Source of the DNA: Karstenula rhodostoma CBS 690.94
Taxonomy: Eukaryota; Ascomycota; Dothideomycetes; Pleosporales; Didymosphaeriaceae
Direction of reading: 5' to 3'
DNA: 64,000 nucleotides
Assembly: GCA_010093485.1 (NCBI GenBank)
Contig: MU001502.1
Span: forward strand, 1,508,057 to 1,572,056
Shown here: positions 1 through 10,600 of the stretch, one piece after another
How positions within the stretch are numbered: the stretch's first letter is position 1
Layout of the letters: each line of letters starts with the position of its first letter
Translations under genes and position numbers: made by a program
The notes under the pieces: generated by a model
What the model was told of the DNA's origin: nothing
The model's database searches: none
Seen by the model: only the letters and a program-made list of their open reading frames with translations

Positions 1-283
1 CCGTTCGGTTTCTCCACCCACTAGATCCTTCCCTACTTTTCTCCGCAGACATGGCTAGGAACAGTTCCTTGTCGGTGTCGAAGCTTTAGGTCTTGGGAAA
101 TTCAGCCTTGCAAGAATGACCCGCCTTAGGGATGACCACCCACAACCCTCCGTCGGAGTCCCCTCGCGGCACCTACAGTATGACGGAACTCAAATCAAGG
201 ACGCGACTTCCTATAAGAATGTTCTTGTCGCCACGGTCTAGGCGTCTAACCTCACTCAGACACATACCAAAATACTAAGCATA

Positions 284-3035
284 ATGCTGCCGTCCTCCAG
301 AATACCGCAACGCGCAGGAACGCCTTCAGATTCTAGCCACTCCCCAGAGCTGTCAGAAGTTCAGTGTTACACTTGTCGCCGGAGGCATGTTAAATGCGAC
401 CGCATACTTCCACATTGGTAAGCCTGATTTGAATGACTTCTTGCAAACCATCTGACGCCAATTTGTAGTGTCAGATGTCGAAAGAAAGGAGTCCAATGTC
501 TAGGCTACCAAAAGCCTTTGAGGTATCCTTTCAGGAACGGGAACATCTCGCACGATTCTCAACTAGCCCTTTCGAATCACAATCCTCCTCTCAAATTGGG
601 CGCTCACCGAGCACGTGAGTATTGTTCCCAGCGAGCATTGGGCTGACTTGCCACTCCATAGATGGGCAGATGGGATTGCAGTTCGGGGAAAGCTGAAGGG
701 TAAATTACAGCCTGTTCTTGACAGTAAGTACAAAAAGGTCTAGGTAGATATCTGAGTCCTTAATCACATGCTAGGCAAAGATATGAACGTAGTACCGAAC
801 AGCGTGCAACAGCAGACTGCCAGCGCATTGCAAAAAGCAGCACAGCTTGGAGTGCACCGGTCAGACAATTGCTGCAACGATGTAGTCCCTGATCAAAGTC
901 GGATGTCAGAGATAATTGCATGTAAGTGTTCCGTTCGTCATTGCATAAAAAACCTGCCTACAATACTATCCAGGAAGACTTTCGTCTCCAGGGCTTGATT
1001 TTTGATAATTGTTTACCATGTGATAGATAATTCCACCATCGTCTCGGAACAATTTGTTGGTCAGATAGAAACCAGGCTTGTCGAACGTCCATTCGCGCCA
1101 CTCAATCCCGAGTATACTCAACAATTGCCCAAGCCTATCGTTAACTGCCTTCTTGGCATCTCAGTAGTGTACATGGCATCGCACAATCCGGGGAATCTTG
1201 AGATCGAACGACTGGCTCTGGAAACTAAAGTCAATGTACTCCAAAGCCACAACCAGTTTCTCCGTCTGCCACAAAACCAGCTTGACCAAAGACCAGATGT
1301 CGCTATTACCTGCGCGGTCTTGATCTTCGCCATGGATGTACGTTACCTTGTAGGCGGTTTGGGCTCCCTAACTGTTTCTAGCTTCTTGAGCACGGATTGA
1401 GTAGGTGGATGGTGCATACACTTGGCGTGATGCACGTCATGTCATCCCTTGGTGGTATCGAGAACATCACGCTTCATTACCCGCATCTACACGTGCCTCT
1501 ATTGCATTGTTCTCTCTTCGAAACAGTACGTCCCGATTGTGCTTTGTAGCGAATGTTGCTAATTTGCGAGCAGATGTGGATCGTCACTTCGTATAACCCA
1601 CTAAGAAGAACCCGACATGCTTCTCGGAACGCTCTAGAGGTCCTAATGAACTCGCAGTATGCCAAACACAAAATATTCAATGGTTTTCCGAGTTATTTGA
1701 CCCTCGCTATCTGGGATACTGCAGCCTGCGCACAGAAGATCCTAGGGGTCGACCGCTCGATCACACTTCCCGATATGCACATAAGGGAGCGCACACTTGT
1801 CGACGTAACCTCATTTCAACCCGAGGGAAATACACAAGCCATGAGAGAGGAGTACTCCCGAGATCATCTATCGTGAGTGCTGCTTACACCTTCCATACTA
1901 TGACGCTAATCTAGCAAAGTCATTCGGGTAGGCATCTTGAGCACTGGGACTCAGTTGGCTCAGTTTGGAAAGCAGCCACCGCTATTCTGGTACTTAGATA
2001 TCTATTCTTCGGACGACATGAGCTAGTACCTACGTCTTCATCAGCGCCTCGATCTGGTGATTCCTTGCTATCTTTCGAACAAGAGGAGCAGTACTTCCAG
2101 GGTTCCGACGAATACCTTGCAGCAGAGACATATACATATGATCCAATTTCTCGATTGAGGTACGTTCTACATCGGCATGATACAATGAGATCTCAAAGAT
2201 GACCTCCACAGTAGCAGTGTTGGGATGGTTGAGGCGACGATAATCCCAGAGCCACGGTCACACGTGACTCACCCCACCGATCACCCCAACACTCCCTCCT
2301 CCTCGCGGGCGCCTCCCTATTGTCTTCCACGACTCCGGGATCCCCACATGCCACTTTCTCGAAGCCCCTCTACATCACCCATGCCATCACCCCGAGTTTA
2401 TACCGGCCCGCCGAACTCCGATCTATGGGGTGCCCGCTACGACATCCACGATGAATCCTTTATTACTCTCACATCTACCTTGGCGGCTCTTCAACCCTAT
2501 CTCGATCCTGTTGTCCTGCGATGCGTTCTCATACCGGTCATCATTTTGGGCCTCGTCAGCTGCCCGAACAGCAAGGAGCGAGCCATTTGCACATACTACT
2601 TCGAGAAGCTAGAGGAATCCATACAGCATTCTCCTCAAAGTCGGACTGATGGCGAGAAGATGGACTACTCGATCCCCTGGGACAAGCTGGATGCTTTCTC
2701 CGAGGCGGTAAAGGCGCAAGGAGGCACCGGGGCAGATTCCATGCAAGGCAGTGCGCCGGGGTGGAACTGGTGGGATATGCTCAAGCAGATCGACTTGGAT
2801 CTTTGGTGTAAGTGACCTCACAATGGTATTGCATCTCACGGCTGTTTTCCCCTTCGCTTGTGAAGGTAGAATCTGGACTGACCACCTCCCAGGGCCCGTT
2901 ACAGCCGGTCTCTCGCACCTCGAAAGCAGTCCCGAGTTCTGGACCTTCAAACTCATGGGTTTAGTTGCTAACGAGGAGAGCTTCAAGGTCTGGCTGCAGG
3001 AAACACCGCCGGTCGTGTCTACGTCTTCTATCTGA
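284..3035 (+). CDS. Zn2Cys6 binuclear-cluster transcription factor, 10 exons
   Basis: Likely a nuclear sequence-specific regulator; target genes unknown. The predicted 742-aa protein opens with a perfect Zn2Cys6 cluster: Cys28, 31, 38, 45, 48 and 55, spacing C-x2-C-x6-C-x6-C-x2-C-x6-C. The first intron (418-468) splits the codon of Cys45. A helical middle region typical of fungal-specific transcription factor domains follows (exons 5-8). Exons that keep one frame: 284-417, 469-614, 670-723 (681 is an alternative acceptor), 775-921, 1027-1337, 1382-1525, 1574-1872, 1932-2159, 2212-2807 and 2866-3035. Start chosen because the ATG at 284 is in frame and 27 codons before the cluster. Exon 9 begins with about 37 residues coming from a repeat also present near 22.2 kb. 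The next gene, sec16, is convergent. Family certain; exon 3 acceptor and the 105-bp intron 4 are the least secure joins. Confidence 0.85.
2237..2350 (+). repeat. ~110-bp dispersed repeat, copy 1, inside a transcription-factor exon
   Basis: This stretch matches 22228-22340 with roughly 85-90 percent identity by eye, including the core CTCACCCCACCGATCACCCC and the right-hand core GGATCCCCACA. The similarity stops abruptly on both sides. Here it is read through in frame as part of exon 9 of the Zn2Cys6 gene, giving a Pro/Ser/His-rich stretch. I see no terminal inverted repeats, so the element class (MITE-like or a fragment of something larger) is unknown. Confidence 0.75.
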
Positions 3036-4169
3036 TATCCTTCGACTTCGCAATCTTTTCTTACGACGTATCGACTTCACCCCTCCACAATAACGTTTTT
3101 GGTTCCTCGATACGCATAATTGGAATGGTGTTTAAAAACTTTGTATATTTCCAAAAGCCACATCTGTAGCATCCAGATAACCCAGAATTCCACGCAAGTC
3201 TTCAATCTAGCACAACATTCCTAGCTATCTTCCTCATCCCACACAACCCGTCTCTAGCCCTACAATCCCACATCCTCCCTCCTTGAAGAACCGCCCTTAC
3301 CCATCCACAGTATCCCCGTCCCCACCGCATACCCCCTGACCATGTACCTCCTCCCCGCCGTTCCTTCCTTCCTCCCTCCCCCAAGCTCCCGCGACCACAG
3401 TACACCACCTCACCCGTCCCCGGGGCTTATCCGCATCTCCCCACACCATCTCTCACATCCCAGATGTACCCGGAAACCATCGCACAGCTTGCGTACGTGT
3501 GCGTGCTTTCTGTAGCGTCTCTCCGTCCCCGAACTTCTTACGTGCGTATTGTTTAGCAGGAGCGCGTATAAGGCGGTGCGGAAACGAAGGCGAAGGGAAA
3601 GGATGGCGGGGGCCATGCGCAATTAGTGTCGTACCGGGTAGGTAAGATACGAGGTAATGTGTGGTTTATGCGCGGTGTAGAGACTGCCTTCGCGCCCGGG
3701 GAATGGGTCGCGTGTGGAGTGGTGTTGGCGGGATTGGGGTATGTTGGTGTTTGAGGAGCCGTGGGTAGGTGGGGGTGTGGATGGAGGGTAGGACACTGTG
3801 GGAGGATCACTTTGGAGGGGTTGTGAGGTAATGTCAACGTGGTTGTACATGTAGGCAGATGGATAGACATCCCCCAGTACACCACACCACACCACACTAC
3901 ACTACACAGCACAGCATAAGACACAAACACAGACAGACATAGATATTACAGTTCCCGTAGAAGCCTGCACCGTACATTCTCCAACATGGGACGGCGCCCG
4001 GCAAAAAAACGTACCTAGTTATACAAAAAGATATCACCATCGCTTGTGCTCGCGCCCTGGACATAACAACCGTGGGTAGCATGTCGCGTCTACTCTTCAA
4101 GAACCCGAATCTGACAACGCCATAATTTATTTAAACGCCGTATGGAAACCCATACATAGAGTGACAACA
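3036..4169. other. Convergent intergenic region with skewed low-complexity DNA
   Basis: Space between the 3' ends of the Zn2Cys6 gene and sec16. It is strongly strand-skewed: pyrimidine-rich on the + strand at about 3200-3420, then G/T-rich at about 3700-3850. A CAC/ACA-type simple repeat lies at about 3880-3940. Short ORFs on both strands reflect this composition; none looks like a gene. Confidence 0.6.
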
Positions 4170-7100
4170 TTACGGCTTCGCCATGACATCGACGTACCGC
4201 CCACCCTTCTTCTTTCCCTTCGCTGCACCCTTCCTGGCTTGCGGCGCGCCCAGTAAATCGTCGATGCTGCTAGCCGTGCTCATACCCGTGCCCGGCCTGC
4301 TTGGTGGACCAGTCGGCATACTGGGTCGCGACAACACGGGCGGTCGCGGTCCCTCGTTGTCGGATGGTATGCCGGGCGTGCTAGCCCTCGAGCCAGGAAG
4401 ACCCATGGGCGGCGGCATGGAAGAGCTTCTTTGCAAGGGGTTCGACGTTGGTGGAATGGACAGGCCACTCGCATTGGGCAGAGAGCTGGGAGGACTCATG
4501 GCGCTTTGCGTGGAGACAGCCCTGCTGGGCGGACCGCTGCGTGGTGGAGGTGGAGTAGCCATAGGTTTTGATGCTTCTGCCGCGCCGCCCTTGGTGTTCA
4601 CCCACTTCTTGAGCTCGGGGTCATATTTGAAGCTATTTTCCTCTCCGAGCTTCGCCTTGATGGGCTTGTTCGCCGGCATAGCGTTGTCCTTCTTTGCGCC
4701 GCCGCCGAACCAGCCGCCAAGCCAGCTACCAGACTTTCTCTGCGCAGCGGTCTCCTTGCCACGCTTTGCGTCTTCTTCAGCGGCCTTGCGGAACGCTTCG
4801 TCTGCGAGGCGATCGTTTTCTGACTTGGAATTGGATGACCCTGAAATTTTGAGAGCTGCGGCACGGGCAGCAAGGTCATCGTCATCATCGTCATCCATAA
4901 AAGATTTCTTGGGCCTGAGGGACTGGCCTGCAGAATCTTCCTCGGGTGGCTGGTAAGGTTGATACGACGAAGGTTCGAAGGAGCTGCTCGGAGGTTGGAA
5001 GCCGCTCGACCCAACGGGCGAGCCATCGAAGCTGGCCTGTAGCGGCTGGAAACCTCCATACGATGAAGCAGGCTCTACTGTGACAGGCGCAGGTGCTGGT
5101 TGGTAAGAGCTACCATATGAAGGCTCCGAAGCGTTGTACTCCGCTCGGAGGGGAGAATATGAATGCGCTTTGGTGAGGGATGGTTGATGGACAGCAGGAT
5201 TGAGCTGGGCTTGTTGGGGTGGGGCAAAGGAGGTGGGGGATTGGGGCAATGGGATGAAAGATTCGGAGACTGCGCGCATTCCTACGCTGCCATCATTGGA
5301 TTCCAACGAGGGTCGACCTTGGGGCTCGTACTTAGACCGGGTGGACTCCATAGACGTCCTCGGCGCATAGGCATTGGAGGGTGCATATCTAGAGTTTCCA
5401 GGAGCGGAGGGCGGGGATAGAGCAATACCAAAGCTGGAATACGCCCCGTAAAGGTCTGCACTGGACTGTGTCGGGCTTAAAGTTGGTGTGCCACCAGCAA
5501 TCTTCGCAAAAGGACCGGCTTCTCCAACTGGGGCGTTAGAAGCGGCATCTTCGTCATCCCCTGCGACGAAGTTCGTGAATTTCGAGAACAGCGAGCTTGA
5601 CACCTTGTCCATGCTCGGCTTCGAGAGCCAGGAGGAAGATCCATCCTTGGGAGATTGCGACAGGCGCTTGCTGAGATCGTCGAGCATCGCCACGAAGCTG
5701 CCATTGAAGTAAGGTGAGATTTTTGTAGTCGCCTTCATGGATGCTGCAATGGCGTCGCAGTAAGCCTGAGCATCGGCCCGGTGGCCATACTCCGCCAGCT
5801 GATATGCATGAGCAAGCTTGTAGTTTTGCAGGTGCGGAATGATGTGAGAGCCTCCCTGTGCAGACAATGACAAGCCGAATTCGTACACCTCGGTCAGCAA
5901 CACCGGGTCCAAGTCGATGCCCAAGTCCAAGGGATTTTTCTTGTGATCAGCGCCGATGAGCACAATGTTAGTCTCGGGATCATCCACGCCGTTGATGCGA
6001 GCCCTGGACCGCGCAAATATAAAGCAGATGTGCGCTGCTTCGACACGACCATAGCCGGCCAACAGCTTTCCAAGGGAGACCAAAGCTGCTGGGTCACCGT
6101 CGCTTCGGTTGTTCAAGACGAGTGCAAGGGTCTCGCGCCATTTTTCGAGGCCTTGGAGAGCATTCTCGGTCGTATCAGCGCCATCCGTGCTCATCATCTG
6201 GAAGCCAGCTCGGGCAGATGCAGGGACTAGTTCGTCAATGCAATCGTCGTGGTTTCCGGCGAATATCTCGTAGAGCACAGCAAGAGCTTGGTTGTTTCGG
6301 CCCAACTTCTTGACCTCTTTCTGTACAAATTCTTGCACGACTTGCTTCCAGATGTCCTTGTTTAGTGTCGAAGACAGAAGCATGGCGTGCGCCCATAGTC
6401 GCTGGTCTACCGCATGCCAGACAGCCTTTTCACGGTCGCCTTTCGTGAGGTGTGTTCTCAGTTCTTCAACAGCTTTGGGATCCACAGGATCAGCCTGCAC
6501 GCCAATGGTGTTCGATCTCGGCCTGCCAACTAGTGCAGCCGCCGTGGTGAATGATCCCTCGCCATCAGCAGAAGCGTCCGCATCGGCAGCGAATATCTTC
6601 CTCACAGCCACGTCGACTGCAGTGTTACCTTCCAGTACACCGTCATTGTCAATAAAGACCTGTAAGACCTTCCAAAGCAGGATCTTTTCTTCGAGTCGCT
6701 TCAGCTCATCCGCGCTCAGTGACAAATCCAACCCTGGGCTTTGTTGATACGCTTCAAGCGCCCCGATCCGTTGGGCGAGCCATGCCGAGACGTCCTTCTT
6801 CTTGCTTTTCGCCTTTAGCGGGCCTGGGAACTTGGTAATATCTTCCGACAAGGGCAGAACTTGTTTGACGCTTTGGGTCCGAATCTCACCGGGATTGCAT
6901 TTCACCATCGGTGCCGATGCGCCACCGCCATAGCGAGGTACCTGCTTCGGGAACGTGGTCACTGCCGTTCCACCCAAACCCCACTTGAAGATCGGGTAGC
7001 CTCTCCATCGCTCCAACGGGTCAGCTGCACGTTCATCTGTGGGTGCGATGCAGTCATATTGAAGCGAAGGCTGGCGACGCGGAGGTATAGTGTTCACATC

Positions 7101-9626
7101 CTGTGAACTAGGTACGGTATATGCCGGTTGAAGTGGTCCACCAAAAGCAGCAGCTGGTGGTTCCATGTTCGAGAAGCTTCGAACGAGCGGCTTAAAGCTC
7201 GCAGGCGGCGACTCCGTTTGCGAAGGTGCTGGAACCGCGGATGCGTCCATTGACTGATACTGAGGTGTGTAGTTGCCCTTCTTTCTCGGCGAACTCATAA
7301 CAGACGAGGGCGTGCTTCGTATCGGTGGTGTGGCTGTCCTAGCAGTTGGTGGAAGACCAATTTGCTGCTGTGCTTGTTCTTCTGTCACGCCTTCCAACGA
7401 ACTCCGGGACATATCCGGTGTGTGTTGCGGAACGTTTGCCGCTGGTTCTGATTGTTGTCGCGAGGTATGGTATGCGAGCGGGCTAGAGGTGCGAGGGAGA
7501 TAGCTCTGTGAAGGCGTTCGAGGAGGTCCGCCCAATGCAGGAGGAGTGTGCTGATTCAAGGCCTGAGTAACTGACCCTTGTGGTGGTGGTGGAGCTGGCG
7601 AGTATCTCGCGTTTGCAACTGGAGCAGATTGAGGCGCAGGAGAATATCTTGCGTTAGCAGGAGGCGCCGAAGGGGCTTGCGACGGCGCTGGCGAATATCG
7701 GTTCGACGGAGGTGCTGGAGCAGGCTGTGGTACAGGCAGACTATTAGTCCGCACAGGCGCTGTGGGTTGCTCTGGAAAAACTGGCATCCGCTCTGGCTGC
7801 TGCAATTGGGCCATGTAATTGTCAGAATCCGGCTTGAACTCGTTCCTCAGTGAGGACCACGATGGTGTGCGCTCTTTGGGAGGGAACCCAGGGGCAGGGG
7901 GTTGTTGCGGTGCGGCGGGCTGTGGAGTATATCTTCCAGATGGTCTGGGCTTCGATGTAACTGGAAGCTCGGCAAAGAAATCCGTCGACGGTGATTTCGC
8001 TGGAGCCGCAGGCTTCGGTGGTGCAATCGGTGGCAGGCCCGTCATTTGAGGCTGATAAGAGTGACCAGACGAGGGCGGAGACAAGCTAGAGGCTGACAAG
8101 TTGGAAGGCGGCAGATGGCGAGGAGCGCCAGAATTCGACATACTGCTAGATCGTGGGGGCGCCGAAGGAGGTGCAGAGGGTATTGAAGCTGTGCGTGGCG
8201 CAGGTCGTCTCCGTGTGGTGACAATATCCTCCGGAAGATCATACGGCGAATGATAGCCCTCTCGCGCTTTCGCGGCGAAGCTCTCCGCAGAGCTGGGCAT
8301 CTCAGGTCTAGTTGGCTTTTGCTGAGATGGAGCAGGTTGACCATAGGTGCCGTACAGAGCCGTTGGAGTAGGAATAGCTGGCGTTTGACCCGGTTGCGTT
8401 AGGTTTGTGAGCTGCGGAGCAGGGATTCCATAAGAGTTTACAGTTGGTTGTGGTGCTTGTGAGGCTGCAGGTGCATATCGAGTTGTAGCGTGAGCAGAGG
8501 CGGTTTGTATAGGCTGTTCCGTTGTCTCGGTGGTTTCGTCCTCAAGAAAGCCTTCGTCGTCCAATTCAAAAACGGGCCCTGCTTCCTCTGTATCCGGCAA
8601 AAAATCATCATCCAATTCCAAGTCCCACGCAGAATCACCAGCTGCGGGTGCGCTGTCTTCCGACTTGTGAATCACGTGCGCACCAGGATTCTCTTCAGCG
8701 CCAGACTGCGTTGGGTCTGCGGGCTGGATAGCCGCCCCAGCGAAAAAGTCATCACCATCGCCGTTGCCCCAGTCATCAGTGGCCTTGCCCGTGTTTCCGC
8801 CAACAGTCGTGTTTCCAATGAAATCATCGCCGATAGTCGTGCCGCCTGCCTCAGGCCGCGGGGTCTGGGGAGGTGCTTGTAAAGGGGTTTCGACGAGTGC
8901 ATCCTGCGGCATCCCCCCAAGGTCGAAATCCTCGCCAGAAGCTCCCCAGTCATCGCTGTCGGGCTCTGCGTCTGCAACCAGCGGCGCGTTCTCGCTTTCA
9001 GCCACTGCTTCTTCCAGTAGCGTTGTCTCGCCTTGATGCTCGTATTGGGCTTCGGGGTGCTCTTCCTCTTCGTCTTCCGACTCCTCGGATTCCTCCTCCG
9101 AAGTGTCGGAAGCAGGAGCTGGTGCACCCTGGGTAGCTCCAGCCGGTTCTATTGCTGTCGCATCCTCTAGGCTCAGAGACTCTGTCGCAGCTGCGAGGGC
9201 GCTTCCCTCACCATGGGCATCCTCGGCCTCCTCATCTTCCTCGCTCTCACCCTCCTCGTCCTCGTCCTCTTGTTCCTCTTCCTCCTCGCTCGAAGACGGT
9301 TCCTCGCTCTCGGGGTCCTCGGCCTGCTGCTGACGACTGAAGAAATCCTCTCCCGATGGTCTCTCGTGGCCAGGGATACCGTTGTTCAAATGCGCAGATG
9401 TCGTCTCCACCTCGGGAATGGAAGGCACGTCATCCTCGCTGTCCTCCTCTTGGCCATCTTCTAGCGACGGTTTCGACTGAGGTATGATCTGCGGAGAGGG
9501 CTGCAGCTTGGTGGACTGGTCTTGGGCGGATTCGTTTTCGGGGCGCAATGCGGGATTCCACGACTGGGTCGAAGGCGTCGAGGAGCCGGCGTAGGCGTAG
9601 GAGAAGTTTGGCGCGTCGTCGTCCAT
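4170..9626 (-). CDS. sec16: COPII coat assembly scaffold Sec16
   Basis: Peripheral ER scaffold that marks ER exit sites and organises Sec23/24 and Sec13/31 for COPII vesicle budding. Single uninterrupted ORF of 1818 aa, within the range of fungal Sec16. Order: very acidic N-terminal third (long Glu/Asp/Ser runs at about residues 100-200), a Pro/Ser/Gln-rich linker with repeated RYSPAP-like motifs, then the conserved central domain from about residue 925 (DITKFPGPL, DVSAWLAQR, KILLWKVLQ) that in the family dimerises and binds Sec13. The C-terminal conserved block lies at about 1640-1680 (LGGWFGGG, FKYDPELKKWVN), followed by a proline-rich tail with a Lys/Arg-rich end. Divergent from neo1, sharing its promoter region. 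Several long antisense ORFs overlap it and come from its codon composition. Identity secure. Confidence 0.95.
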   Translation of the reverse strand: MDDDAPNFSYAYAGSSTPSTQSWNPALRPENESAQDQSTKLQPSPQIIPQSKPSLEDGQEEDSEDDVPSIPEVETTSAHLNNGIPGHERPSGEDFFSRQQQAEDPESEEPSSSEEEEEQEDEDEEGESEEDEEAEDAHGEGSALAAATESLSLEDATAIEPAGATQGAPAPASDTSEEESEESEDEEEEHPEAQYEHQGETTLLEEAVAESENAPLVADAEPDSDDWGASGEDFDLGGMPQDALVETPLQAPPQTPRPEAGGTTIGDDFIGNTTVGGNTGKATDDWGNGDGDDFFAGAAIQPADPTQSGAEENPGAHVIHKSEDSAPAAGDSAWDLELDDDFLPDTEEAGPVFELDDEGFLEDETTETTEQPIQTASAHATTRYAPAASQAPQPTVNSYGIPAPQLTNLTQPGQTPAIPTPTALYGTYGQPAPSQQKPTRPEMPSSAESFAAKAREGYHSPYDLPEDIVTTRRRPAPRTASIPSAPPSAPPRSSSMSNSGAPRHLPPSNLSASSLSPPSSGHSYQPQMTGLPPIAPPKPAAPAKSPSTDFFAELPVTSKPRPSGRYTPQPAAPQQPPAPGFPPKERTPSWSSLRNEFKPDSDNYMAQLQQPERMPVFPEQPTAPVRTNSLPVPQPAPAPPSNRYSPAPSQAPSAPPANARYSPAPQSAPVANARYSPAPPPPQGSVTQALNQHTPPALGGPPRTPSQSYLPRTSSPLAYHTSRQQSEPAANVPQHTPDMSRSSLEGVTEEQAQQQIGLPPTARTATPPIRSTPSSVMSSPRKKGNYTPQYQSMDASAVPAPSQTESPPASFKPLVRSFSNMEPPAAAFGGPLQPAYTVPSSQDVNTIPPRRQPSLQYDCIAPTDERAADPLERWRGYPIFKWGLGGTAVTTFPKQVPRYGGGASAPMVKCNPGEIRTQSVKQVLPLSEDITKFPGPLKAKSKKKDVSAWLAQRIGALEAYQQSPGLDLSLSADELKRLEEKILLWKVLQVFIDNDGVLEGNTAVDVAVRKIFAADADASADGEGSFTTAAALVGRPRSNTIGVQADPVDPKAVEELRTHLTKGDREKAVWHAVDQRLWAHAMLLSSTLNKDIWKQVVQEFVQKEVKKLGRNNQALAVLYEIFAGNHDDCIDELVPASARAGFQMMSTDGADTTENALQGLEKWRETLALVLNNRSDGDPAALVSLGKLLAGYGRVEAAHICFIFARSRARINGVDDPETNIVLIGADHKKNPLDLGIDLDPVLLTEVYEFGLSLSAQGGSHIIPHLQNYKLAHAYQLAEYGHRADAQAYCDAIAASMKATTKISPYFNGSFVAMLDDLSKRLSQSPKDGSSSWLSKPSMDKVSSSLFSKFTNFVAGDDEDAASNAPVGEAGPFAKIAGGTPTLSPTQSSADLYGAYSSFGIALSPPSAPGNSRYAPSNAYAPRTSMESTRSKYEPQGRPSLESNDGSVGMRAVSESFIPLPQSPTSFAPPQQAQLNPAVHQPSLTKAHSYSPLRAEYNASEPSYGSSYQPAPAPVTVEPASSYGGFQPLQASFDGSPVGSSGFQPPSSSFEPSSYQPYQPPEEDSAGQSLRPKKSFMDDDDDDDLAARAAALKISGSSNSKSENDRLADEAFRKAAEEDAKRGKETAAQRKSGSWLGGWFGGGAKKDNAMPANKPIKAKLGEENSFKYDPELKKWVNTKGGAAEASKPMATPPPPRSGPPSRAVSTQSAMSPPSSLPNASGLSIPPTSNPLQRSSSMPPPMGLPGSRASTPGIPSDNEGPRPPVLSRPSMPTGPPSRPGTGMSTASSIDDLLGAPQARKGAAKGKKKGGRYVDVMAKP

Positions 9627-10600
9627 TATGCGCGGCTATGGCGGTATGTAAAAGGGGTATATGCAAATACTATGCCAGTAAATCAGCGCCGGAAGGGACT
9701 CAAAGCGGCACGGACGATCGGCGTGGCGCGAGCATTGACGGGTGGGATTTAACGGTCGCAGCGGATGGTTGTTATCTTTGCGAGGCGAGCAGCAACGGCT
9801 TCAGTTGCTGTGCCTCGTGCGGTTGACAAGAGGGCAGGCGCGGCCCGGAAAGGAGCAAGAAGGGTCCCCTTTCCGCGACTCGATTCGAATGGACGTGAAT
9901 CACGGGAATCCAAACGTACCTGTACAACAGAAGTGAAAAGCCTGGTGCGGGGACGCACAGATAAGGCGCTCGCGGCAAAGGACACGCGCAGGAATTATGA
10001 AAAGGCCACGATGCACGGCTGCATTGCCTGGCGAGTATAGGTATAGTGAAGTAATGCAGGCCATCTAGGGCCGACGAACACATGGCCTCTCCGCCGAGCT
10101 CCAGCTCAGCCACATGTGGCGCTCATTGATCGTCGGCCATGCGCAGCGACACGCACCCTTCAGAGCCCCATATTCTGTATATGTGTTCCAGCTGCACTCT
10201 TCCGCTCGTGTGTCCTCGTCTTGTCGCATACGCCGCCCGTGCAGTCGAGCACGCCTGTGTGCATCGCCAACAGAATCGCATCCCCGAGACGCAATCTGGC
10301 CGCCTGGAGCTCCCCCCCCCCCATAAAGACACGGCATTCCCGCGGACCCCCGACGCGCGCCCCCCAAGCCCACGAGTCGCCCTGAAGCCGAACTACAAAG
10401 CCTCTCGATAGACCAAGCATCCCGTTATACCAAGATATAGTTTATAGGCACCGACTTATCGCCATCTGCTCCCCACACCGCCCTGGCCTCACAACCACGC
10501 CCTACGTCTCTGCGCCAAAGCCTTGGTAACGCGTATTGCTTCAGGACAGGTTACACCACGACAAACGCTTCCCACCTGCAAACTCCGCACTATATGAGCC
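9627..10600. promoter_or_regulatory. Shared divergent promoter region of sec16 and neo1
   Basis: 974-bp region between two head-to-head starts, so it must hold both promoters and 5' UTRs. The only marked feature is a run of 11 cytosines at about 10312-10322. The short ORFs here overlap each other in many frames and have no recognisable domain. I could not pick out individual factor sites. Confidence 0.6.

Noticed and set aside
4183..9464. Many long ORFs antisense to or in other frames of sec16, for example 4183-4956 on the + strand.
   Set aside because: They arise from the biased codon composition of the sec16 reading frame and show no domain or independent start context.
10065..10420. Cluster of overlapping ORFs in the sec16-neo1 intergenic region.
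   Set aside because: Six short ORFs overlap on both strands around a C-run; none has conserved features.
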